NCBI GenBank assembly: GCA_021789755.1
Contig: JAJYJD010000230.1
Location: 1 to 5,918 of the forward strand
Origin: Bacteroidota bacterium
Lineage (GTDB): Bacteria > Bacteroidota > Ignavibacteria > Kryptoniales > JAKASW01
Direction of reading: 5' to 3'
Length of the DNA stretch: 5,918 bases
The position numbers were made by a program, and so were the translations under genes. Of this stretch, positions 1 to 5,515 are shown in pieces. Every line of letters starts with the position of its first letter. Positions within the stretch are counted from its first letter, which is position 1. The notes beneath the pieces were generated by a model. It saw nothing but the letters and a program-made list of their open reading frames with translations. It was not told the DNA's origin and searched no databases.

Positions 1-26
1 AGAAGATTGAGCACTGAAGACTCTCC

Positions 27-40
27 ATTCGACGTCGAAT
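27..40. repeat. Perfect 14-bp palindrome
   Basis: ATTCGACGTCGAAT reads the same on both strands. Such a symmetrical site could be an operator for a dimeric regulator, but no second copy is seen in the window and it lies about 200 bases before the nearest start codon. Function is unknown. Confidence 0.35.
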
Positions 41-86
41 CACCATTCTGCGCCGCGAAAGATTTTAACCCCACTCGCTGAGAAAA

Positions 87-109
87 TCAAGCTTTGCTCA
101 TGAGCTTGA
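87..109. repeat. Inverted repeat TCAAGCT-9 nt-AGCTTGA
   Basis: A perfect 7-bp stem with a 9-base loop, overlapping the palindrome GCTCATGAGC at 96-105. It is not followed by a T-run on the + strand, so it is not a canonical intrinsic terminator. It may be an operator-like or mRNA structure, or chance. Confidence 0.25.
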
Positions 110-243
110 GATTCCACTCTGGTCGCTCGTGCCGCGGCAACCCGAACAATATTTAGTGATCTGACACTCTTCAGTCGGTCAGAATCTCCTGTGCACGTCC
201 GGCTCGTTGATTGCCAGAGCGCCGTTCGGTATATTTTTTTGCC

Positions 244-1287
244 ATGGCTGACGATCTTGGACGTATTTCGCGCGCGAATTTCGAAGAGAGACTCAGGAAA
301 GCTCTGCGAATCGACACCCGCTATTCTGTACTCGATTTCAAATTTGCAAACGGCTATCTGTATATTCTCACAGACTCCGTTTCAAACGCGACTCATATCT
401 CGCAGGTCTATCGGAAGGATCCTCATGATTTCAGGATAAAAGTTGTGCTACTGCCGGACGCATCGGTCGGCAACTCCATTAAAGGCATCTGCCATGTCGG
501 TGTGGCGCCCGTAAGAAAGTCCGCAAATTCCGCTTCCGAGCAGGTTACGCAAGCGCTTTACGGTGAGACCTTTGATACTCTCGAGGTTAAATCGGGGTGG
601 GTAAGGATCAGACTCCATGCAGACGGCTACATCGGCTGGGTGTCATCCGATCAGGTCACTCTTTTCGAAGACAAGAAGTTTTATGATTTTCAGTTGCATC
701 CTAAGGTGTATGCGGCGGTGAGAGTCGCGGAAATTCTAGAGAAACCCGTGCGAACCGGTGCCGCTATCAGGGAGGTGGTATACGGTTCACCCTTAAGCGT
801 AAGTGGTCACCTCGGGAAATTTATTGAAATACGAATGCCTGACGGTATCCGGGGATGGATAGATGAGTCATTGGTTCGGGGATCTCTCCGACCGAAAGAA
901 TCTTCGACGGAGAAAATTCTCGCTACAGCTCGCAGCTTTCGCGGGGTTTCGTATGTCTGGGGCGGGAGAAGTGCAAAAGGCTTCGACTGTTCCGGTTTTG
1001 TCCAGACTGTTTTCAGACTGAACGGGGTCGATATTCCACGGGATGCCGACATGCAATTTTCGGCGGGTCCAGGTGTAGGGAAGAACCTAAAGAGGCTAAG
1101 AGAAGGAGATTTGTTGTTTTTTTCGTATAATGGCGATAAAATTAACCATGTTGCGATTTACACAGGCAAAAACAAGGAATTCATTCACTCTTCGGGCTTC
1201 GTCCGGGTTAACAGCTTCGATCCTAAGAGGAACAATTTCAGCAGTAAGCTTTTATCAACATTCGTGGGTGCGTGTAGAGTAGTGTGA
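244..1287 (+). CDS. SH3-domain C40 peptidase (NlpC/P60), YkfC-like
   Basis: Predicted cysteine peptidase cleaving gamma-D-glutamyl-diamino acid bonds in murein peptides. Numbering is from the ATG at 244 (347 aa). Residues 1-79 form an N-terminal region I do not recognise. Residues about 82-139 and 154-212 look like two bacterial SH3 domains, each ending in a G-W-[IV] strand (GYIGWV, GIRGWI). The NlpC/P60 domain is about 222-345, with YVWGG just before FDCSGF (catalytic Cys249), PRDADMQ, His302 in NHVAIYTG and His315 in FIHSSG. All expected catalytic residues are present. No signal peptide or membrane segment is visible. That matches cytoplasmic murein-peptide recycling enzymes such as YkfC, though substrate is inferred. 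The frame also offers a TTG at 211, right after an in-frame stop; I prefer the ATG, although neither has a Shine-Dalgarno site. The HNH gene follows after a short gap. Confidence 0.88.
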   Translation: MADDLGRISRANFEERLRKALRIDTRYSVLDFKFANGYLYILTDSVSNATHISQVYRKDPHDFRIKVVLLPDASVGNSIKGICHVGVAPVRKSANSASEQVTQALYGETFDTLEVKSGWVRIRLHADGYIGWVSSDQVTLFEDKKFYDFQLHPKVYAAVRVAEILEKPVRTGAAIREVVYGSPLSVSGHLGKFIEIRMPDGIRGWIDESLVRGSLRPKESSTEKILATARSFRGVSYVWGGRSAKGFDCSGFVQTVFRLNGVDIPRDADMQFSAGPGVGKNLKRLREGDLLFFSYNGDKINHVAIYTGKNKEFIHSSGFVRVNSFDPKRNNFSSKLLSTFVGACRVV

Positions 1288-1329
1288 CGAAAGTGAGGTG
1301 GAGTAGTCTTCAGTTACCATGAGTATGCG

Positions 1330-1857
1330 ATTGAGAGAGAAGATCACGACAGGATCTACGGAAAAGTATTACTTCTAAACCAGAACTACGAGCCGCTGAC
1401 AATTTGCAGCTGGAAGAAAGCGGTAATCTTACTTTATCTTGGGAAAGCGGAACTAATCGAAAGATATGACGGGAGAGTACTCCGCTCTGTGTCGACGTCG
1501 CTGCCGATGCCGAGCATATTGAGGCTCTCGGTCTATTACAAGATTCCGCACAAACGGGTAATCTTGTCAAGGAAGAATATTCTGCGACGCGACGGCAACC
1601 ATTGCCAGTACTGCGGACGCGGAGATCAGCTTCTGACCGTCGACCACGTGATACCGAAGACTCGCGGCGGTGAAGATACTTGGGAGAACCTCGTGTGCGC
1701 CTGCATGAGATGCAACAACAAGAAGGGGGACCGCACTCCTGAAGAAGCCGGGATGAAACTCCTGAGCATTCCGCGCAGACCGAACCATGTGGCTTTCATC
1801 AGGCATTTCGTCGGAAGAATCGACGAAAAGTGGAAACCATACCTTTTTATGAAGTAG
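1330..1857 (+). CDS. HNH endonuclease family protein, start codon unclear
   Basis: Zinc-supported HNH nuclease of the small bacterial type found near housekeeping genes; its cellular role is not established. Counting from 1330 (175 aa), the N-terminal part holds the family-typical stretch VLLLNQNYEPLTIC and a YLGKAELIE segment. The HNH core has Cys92-x2-Cys95 and Cys125-x2-Cys128 (zinc knuckles), Asp105-His106 in VDHVIPKTRGG (catalytic His), Asn120 in WENLV, and CNNKK around 128-132. The body is intact. The frame is open from 1297, yet no ATG, GTG or TTG occurs in it before GTG 1489, which would remove the conserved first half. The only plausible in-frame starts are ATT 1330 or ATC 1354. Alternatively, ATG 1319 or 1325 lies one frame away and would join after a one-base change in the GAGAGAGAA run at 1333-1341, giving about 179 aa. 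Start coordinate is therefore tentative. trpS starts 25 bases downstream. Confidence 0.75.
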   Translation: MEREDHDRIYGKVLLLNQNYEPLTICSWKKAVILLYLGKAELIERYDGRVLRSVSTSLPMPSILRLSVYYKIPHKRVILSRKNILRRDGNHCQYCGRGDQLLTVDHVIPKTRGGEDTWENLVCACMRCNNKKGDRTPEEAGMKLLSIPRRPNHVAFIRHFVGRIDEKWKPYLFMK

Positions 1858-1882
1858 AAATATTTCGTAAATTAGGCACACA

Positions 1883-2869
1883 ATGCCTAATAAAAAGATC
1901 ATTCTGAGTGGGATGCGCCCAACCGGAAAGTTGCATCTTGGCCACTGGACCGGTGCACTTGAGAATTGGGTCGCTCTCCAAAACGAAGGCGGTTACTCGA
2001 ATTACCACCTGATCGCCGACTATCACGCTATCACGACAGACCTCGACACCTCCCGTATCCACGAGCATTCGCTGGAGATGGTTCTTGACTGGCTGGCGGC
2101 GGGAATCGATCCTGAACACAGCCCCGTCTTCAGGCAATCGCAGATAAAAGAGCACACAGAGCTCCATCTCGTTTTCTCGATGCTCATAACCACAGCGCGT
2201 CTGGAGAGGAATCCGACATTGAAAGAGCAAGTGCGCGACCTCGAGTTGGGACCGATTAGTTACGGCTACCTCGGTTACCCGGTCCTCCAGGCGGCGGATA
2301 TACTGCTTTACAAGGGGGAGATTGTTCCCGTCGGTGAAGATCAGCTTTCTCATGTCGAGATCACACGCGAGATTGCGCGGGACTTCAACCGGCAGTACGG
2401 CCAGGTCTTCCCGGAGCCTGCAGCCAGGCTCACGCAGTTCGCACGCCTTCCGGGACTCGACGGGAAGAAGATGAGCAAGTCGCTCAACAACGCGATACTC
2501 CTCTCAGATTCACCCGATGATGTGAAGAAGAAGATGAAAAAAGCGGTGACGGATCCGCTGAAGATCCGCAAGGGAGATCCAGGAAGGCCGGACATCTGCC
2601 TCGTCTTCACATATCACAAGAAATTCAATTCTGCGGAAGAGCAGGAAATCAGGCGAGGATGCGAGAGCGGCGAGCTCGGATGCGTCGACTGCAAGATGAG
2701 AGCGGCGGAGAGGATAAATACCTTCCTCGACCCGTTCAGGGAAAGGCGGAAGAAATACGAAGGCCACCCTGAGAGACTGGAGGAAATCCTGAAATCCGGC
2801 GAAGAGAGGGCACGCTCCATTGCCCGCCAGACTATGAGCGATGTCCACAAAGCCATGAAGATCGGATGA
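1883..2869 (+). CDS. trpS: Tryptophanyl-tRNA synthetase, probable [4Fe-4S] type
   Basis: Cytoplasmic class I aminoacyl-tRNA synthetase charging tRNA-Trp with tryptophan using ATP. The 328-aa length is normal for bacterial TrpRS. Rossmann-fold signatures are clear: SGMRPTGKLHLGH at 9-21 with the HIGH-type HLGH (18-21), the tryptophan/ATP-site stretch LQAADILLY (135-143), VGEDQ (150-154) and KMSKS (196-200). The C-terminal part carries Cys239-x20-Cys260-x6-Cys267-x2-Cys270. This closely resembles the cysteine motif that binds a [4Fe-4S] cluster in Thermotoga maritima TrpRS, so cluster binding is inferred. The ATG at 1883 places the start seven residues before the conserved SGMRPTG; upstream is AT-rich with no clear Shine-Dalgarno site. 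The stop overlaps the scpA start as ATGA (2866-2869), suggesting coupled translation. Identification as TrpRS is very secure; cluster binding less so. Confidence 0.97.
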   Translation: MPNKKIILSGMRPTGKLHLGHWTGALENWVALQNEGGYSNYHLIADYHAITTDLDTSRIHEHSLEMVLDWLAAGIDPEHSPVFRQSQIKEHTELHLVFSMLITTARLERNPTLKEQVRDLELGPISYGYLGYPVLQAADILLYKGEIVPVGEDQLSHVEITREIARDFNRQYGQVFPEPAARLTQFARLPGLDGKKMSKSLNNAILLSDSPDDVKKKMKKAVTDPLKIRKGDPGRPDICLVFTYHKKFNSAEEQEIRRGCESGELGCVDCKMRAAERINTFLDPFRERRKKYEGHPERLEEILKSGEERARSIARQTMSDVHKAMKIG

Positions 2870-3627
2870 CCTACAGGGTAAAGTTAAACGATTTTGAAGG
2901 GCCGCTGGACCTTCTGCTTTTCTTCATCAAACGCGACCAGCTCGATATATATGATATCCCCATAGCCCGGATCACAAAGGAGTTCCTCGACTACGTCCAT
3001 TATATCCGGATGCTTGACCTTGAGATCGCAGGTGATTTCATCGTCATGGCCGCGACTCTCATGCAGATAAAGGTCAGGATGCTTCTCCCTCATGAAGAAG
3101 GCTTCGAAGACCTGATCGAGGATGATCCGCGGAAGGAGCTCGCCGACCGCCTGGCTGAGTATGCCCGCTTCAAAGAGGCTTCGCGGAACTTCGGGCATCT
3201 CGAAGAAGAGGGTAACAAGCTGTTCTATCGCACCTATTTCAAACAGGACGAGAAACTTTTCGTTTCTCCTGAGGATGAGAACCTGAAGAATGCAACCCTT
3301 ATAGATCTTATCACCGCGTTTAAGCATGCGATGGACAAGCTGGAGACCACACCGTACCATAATATCCAGCGGCTGAATGTGACCATAGAAGACCAGATCG
3401 ATTTCCTCCTTACGGCGGTAGAGGACAAGCCGACTCTCCATTTTCTCGAAATAGCGGTCGGCATACACGAGCGCATCAGACTGGTCGTGACGTTCATAGC
3501 TCTGCTTGAACTTATCAAGAGAAATATACTGCGAGTCCAGACGAGCGGCGGGTTCAACGATTTCATAATCTCAAAATATGAAGCAGTAGAGGAGGATAAT
3601 GTCGGAGCAGGATCAGAACTCCGCTGA
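2866..3627 (+). CDS. scpA: Segregation and condensation protein A
   Basis: Kleisin subunit of the Smc-ScpAB condensin-like complex, which bridges the SMC heads and acts on the nucleoid during chromosome organisation and segregation. The 253-aa length fits ScpA. The N-terminal SMC-neck-binding region shows the family hallmark FEGPLDLLLFFIKRDQLDIYD (first 20: FEGPLDLLLFFIKRDQLDIY, residues 10-29), then DIPIARITKEFLDY and AGDFIVMAATLMQIKVRMLL (55-74). A charged linker (about 76-135) follows, and the C-terminal winged helix that contacts the other SMC head is seen at about 195-237 (VVTFIALLELIKRNIL). It starts inside the trpS stop (ATGA) and its last 29 bases overlap scpB, so stoichiometric, coupled synthesis with ScpB is likely. 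No unusual residues are seen. Confidence 0.97.
   Translation: MTYRVKLNDFEGPLDLLLFFIKRDQLDIYDIPIARITKEFLDYVHYIRMLDLEIAGDFIVMAATLMQIKVRMLLPHEEGFEDLIEDDPRKELADRLAEYARFKEASRNFGHLEEEGNKLFYRTYFKQDEKLFVSPEDENLKNATLIDLITAFKHAMDKLETTPYHNIQRLNVTIEDQIDFLLTAVEDKPTLHFLEIAVGIHERIRLVVTFIALLELIKRNILRVQTSGGFNDFIISKYEAVEEDNVGAGSELR
3588..3595 (+). promoter_or_regulatory. Ribosome binding site of scpB
   Basis: AGAGGAGG, including GAGG six bases before the ATG at 3599, lies inside the scpA coding sequence. It is the clearest Shine-Dalgarno site in the window and supports the long form of ScpB over any internal start. Confidence 0.75.
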
Positions 3628-4618
3628 AGACAGACAGGGATTCGAAGAGAAGAATCTCGACCGGGATGTCGGCGGGAAAATGCCCGCTGAAGCAGAACCC
3701 CGGAAGGTCGAGGAGCACGCTTCCGTTTCCGCTGAAGACGGAGAGCCTGAGCCTGCAGTGAATGAGGACGCAACGTCTTCTCCTCCTGGTGAAGTCCCAT
3801 CAGCTGGGAACGATTCCGAACAGCCGAGAGGCGATAAGGAGCCTGGGGGAAAAGAATCTTCCGGTTCTTCGCTTGACGGGCTGGATGAGATTGTCGCCGC
3901 CGATGAAAATCTCGGGGATGAAGAGACCGCCTTGCGGGAAGAGGTCGTCGACGACCTCGCGCACATACTTGAGTCGATAATATTCGCCTCCGATGAGCCG
4001 CTTTCAGTTGCGACGATAAAATCCGTCCTCGATGCGGCGCACACTTTCGGGCGCGTGAACCCCGATATGATAACGGGACGCATCGGCGCGCTCAACGAAA
4101 AGTACGAGGCGGACGGCAGCGGGTTTTATATAGTCGAGATTGCCAACGGATACCAGTATGCCACTCGCAAGGAGATGGCTCAGTGGGTTTCAAACCTCTT
4201 CAGGGAGAGGTCGAAAAGGAAGCTTTCCAATTCTGCCCTCGAGACGCTTGCGATAATTGCCTACAAGCAGCCGATAACCAAGCCGGAGATTGAATCCATC
4301 CGGGGAGTCAATGTGGACTATGTCCTTCACAGCCTTCTTGAAAAAGAGATTGTCACCGTCGTCGGGCGCGCGGAAACTGTCGGTCGACCACTTCTTTACG
4401 GCACGACTCAGAAATTTTTGAAGATCTTTGCGTTGAAAAATCTCGAAGACTTGCCGAAACTCCGCGAGATCGAGGAGATTATAAAGGAGATAAAGAGCAG
4501 AGGCGCAGAGGAGTCGATCCAGCTTGAGATTACCGCGCTCGGCGAATCATTGGTGTCGGAAACGGCTCCTGAATCTGAAACCAAACCGGAAATACGGTCT
4601 GATAATGGAGCCGAATAA
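3599..4618 (+). CDS. scpB: Segregation and condensation protein B with long acidic N-terminal tail
   Basis: ScpB dimer-forming partner of the kleisin ScpA in the Smc-ScpAB complex. The 339-aa product is much longer than typical ScpB (roughly 180-220 aa). Residues 1 to about 113 are low complexity, rich in Glu, Asp, Ser, Pro and Gly, and look disordered. The conserved core begins near 114 (EEVVDDLAHILESIIFASDE, 114-133) with a first winged helix to about 197. The second winged helix (about 208-283) includes LETLAIIAYKQPITKPEIES, GVNVDYVLHSLLEK and VGRPLLYGTTQKFLKIFAL. A further acidic C-terminal tail follows residue 303. The start at 3599 is backed by the site at 3588-3595; Met28 is an internal alternative without such support. 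The gene overlaps scpA by 29 bases and rluB by 14 bases. Function assignment is firm; the role of the tails is unknown. Confidence 0.96.
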   Translation: MSEQDQNSAEDRQGFEEKNLDRDVGGKMPAEAEPRKVEEHASVSAEDGEPEPAVNEDATSSPPGEVPSAGNDSEQPRGDKEPGGKESSGSSLDGLDEIVAADENLGDEETALREEVVDDLAHILESIIFASDEPLSVATIKSVLDAAHTFGRVNPDMITGRIGALNEKYEADGSGFYIVEIANGYQYATRKEMAQWVSNLFRERSKRKLSNSALETLAIIAYKQPITKPEIESIRGVNVDYVLHSLLEKEIVTVVGRAETVGRPLLYGTTQKFLKIFALKNLEDLPKLREIEEIIKEIKSRGAEESIQLEITALGESLVSETAPESETKPEIRSDNGAE

Positions 4619-5360
4619 GAACGGCGCGAGCAAAGGGCTCGTGAGGATAAACAAATACCTTTCCTCTTCTGGCGTCACTTCAAGACGCAAAGCGGACGAG
4701 ATGGTTGCCGCCGGAAGAGTGAAGGTGAACGGCAGGATTGTCAGGGAACTCGGAACCAAGATTAATCCCGCGAGAGACAAGATTGAGGTGGATGGCCGGG
4801 GAGTCAGGTCCACGGCGCGCCTTGTCTATATCCTTCTGAACAAACCGAAAGACTCCGTTACGACGGTCCGCGATGAGAAAGGGAGGCGGACCGTTCTCGA
4901 TATCGTCGGCGTCAGAGAACGTGTCTATCCGGTCGGCAGGCTCGACCGCAACACGACCGGCACGCTTCTTTTGACCAACGACGGTGAGCTCGCCAACAGG
5001 TTGATGCACCCGAAACATCTCGTGCTGAAAGTCTACAAGGCGACGCTGGACCGACCGATCAGGGAACGAGAACTGGCCAGGCTGAAAAAGGGCGTGATGA
5101 TCGATAATTCCGTCACCGTCTCCGACGATATTTATGTCATGCCCGAAAGCGAAGGACTTGAGGTCGGAATTTCGGTGCACGAAGGCAAGCACCACCTCGT
5201 CAAACGCATTTTTGAATCGATCGATATACGAGTCGTTCAGCTGGACAGGTATTCGTACGCGGGATTGAATCACCACGGGCTGCAGCGGGGAGGGTGGCGT
5301 AACCTGACGAAGAAAGAGGTCTCGGCTCTGCGGAAGCTCGTCGAACTTCCGGATGCATGA
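4605..5360 (+). CDS. rluB: RluB-family rRNA pseudouridine synthase
   Basis: Isomerises a uridine in rRNA to pseudouridine. The RsuA/RluB/RluE/RluF family is clear, and the place next to scpB favours RluB (23S rRNA helix 89 region), an inference from context. From ATG 4605 the protein is 251 aa. An S4 RNA-binding domain covers about 13-62 (VRINKYLSSSGVTSRRKADE, then GRVKVNG). The catalytic domain follows, with VYILLNKPK at 74-82, and the catalytic Asp114 in VGRLDRNTTGTLLLTNDGEL (110-129 region), then LMHPKH. The C-terminal EGKHHLVKRIFE (193-204) has His196 and Leu198 where EG[KR]N-x-[QE]-[VI] is usual. The frame extends upstream to 4524 inside scpB, but that extension (27 residues) lacks family features. 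No Shine-Dalgarno site is visible, and the 14-base overlap with scpB suggests coupled translation. Confidence 0.93.
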   Translation: MEPNKNGASKGLVRINKYLSSSGVTSRRKADEMVAAGRVKVNGRIVRELGTKINPARDKIEVDGRGVRSTARLVYILLNKPKDSVTTVRDEKGRRTVLDIVGVRERVYPVGRLDRNTTGTLLLTNDGELANRLMHPKHLVLKVYKATLDRPIRERELARLKKGVMIDNSVTVSDDIYVMPESEGLEVGISVHEGKHHLVKRIFESIDIRVVQLDRYSYAGLNHHGLQRGGWRNLTKKEVSALRKLVELPDA

Positions 5361-5515
5361 TGGGGTTTTGGACATTCTCCCGTTTGACTGAGACGACCGG
5401 TAACTGCCGCTGCTCCTTTTGTCTGACATCGGGTTTGACTCATGTTTCGGCCGGATGTGTCATCCGGGTAAAAGAAGTAGCAAATTACTTTTTCGACTTC
5501 TCCTCCCACGAATGA
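5357..5515 (+). CDS. Possible small ORF of 52 codons, unrecognised
   Basis: An open frame starts at ATG 5357, overlapping the rluB stop as ATGA, and stops at TGA 5513-5515, overlapping the rsmG start again as ATGA. A second ATG lies at 5360. The 52-residue product is Cys-rich for its size (Cys17, 19, 22, 34, including CRCSFC), short of Lys and Glu compared with its neighbours, and shows no known motif or membrane segment. The two flush overlaps resemble translational coupling. However, a 52-codon open frame can arise by chance, there is no Shine-Dalgarno site, and a perfect hairpin lies in its middle (5451-5467). It may simply be spacer. I give it low confidence. Confidence 0.2.
   Translation: MMGFWTFSRLTETTGNCRCSFCLTSGLTHVSAGCVIRVKEVANYFFDFSSHE
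5451..5467. other. Perfect 7-bp hairpin between rluB and rsmG
   Basis: CCGGATG-TGT-CATCCGG forms a G+C-rich stem with a 3-base loop. It is followed by GTAAAAGAAG and not a T-run, so it is not a canonical intrinsic terminator on the + strand. The flank on the other strand is not T-rich either. A weaker 5-bp stem (5475-5479/5486-5490) ending in a short T-run lies just after it, so the pair could act as an imperfect terminator of the upstream block or as an mRNA structure before rsmG. Confidence 0.4.

Larger units (their letters stand above)
1..243. other. Upstream region without a supported gene
   Basis: No convincing gene is seen on either strand. One frame is open from the left edge to a TGA at 79-81 (26 codons) and could be the tail of an upstream gene, but it has no recognisable motif. 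Short inverted repeats are present: a perfect 14-bp palindrome at 27-40, a 7-bp stem at 87-93/103-109 that also contains the perfect palindrome GCTCATGAGC (96-105), and a 6-bp stem at 160-165/178-183. A T-run (TATATTTTTTT) lies just before the ATG at 244. No clear sigma-70 or Bacteroidota-type promoter could be assigned. The region probably holds the promoter of the peptidase gene, which is an inference from position only. Confidence 0.5.

Noticed and set aside
1..81. Open frame from the left edge to TGA at 79-81
   Set aside because: Twenty-six codons with no recognisable sequence; it may be the tail of an upstream gene but cannot be supported here.
207..243. Bacteroidota-like promoter (TTG plus a T-rich -7 element) before the peptidase gene
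   Set aside because: The T-run does not match TAnnTTTG well and would leave almost no leader before ATG 244.
191..439. 82-codon open frame overlapping the start of the peptidase gene
   Set aside because: It runs in another frame through the peptidase N-terminus, has no motif and no ribosome binding site.
1489..1857. Short HNH protein starting at GTG 1489
   Set aside because: It would drop the conserved N-terminal half (VLLLNQNYEPL and YLGKAELIE segments), which is clearly coding in the same frame upstream.
1847..2353. 168-codon open frame on the - strand opposite trpS
   Set aside because: No known motif, and the + strand encodes an unmistakable TrpRS.
3613..4095. 160-codon open frame on the - strand opposite scpB
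   Set aside because: It is rich in Ser, Pro and Phe as the reverse of the acidic low-complexity tail of scpB. It has no recognisable motif and lies opposite a certain gene.
4524..4604. Upstream extension of rluB inside scpB
   Set aside because: The 27 extra residues show no S4 or other family feature, and ATG 4605 gives a normal N-terminus close to the scpB stop.
4680..5429. 249-codon open frame on the - strand opposite rluB
   Set aside because: Long, but it covers the well-supported pseudouridine synthase gene in the antisense direction and shows no family motif; it follows from the codon bias of the real gene.
5382..5440. 8-bp direct repeat GTTTGACT at 5382-5389 and 5433-5440
   Set aside because: Too short and only two copies; expected by chance in a spacer of this size at a rate too high to claim meaning.
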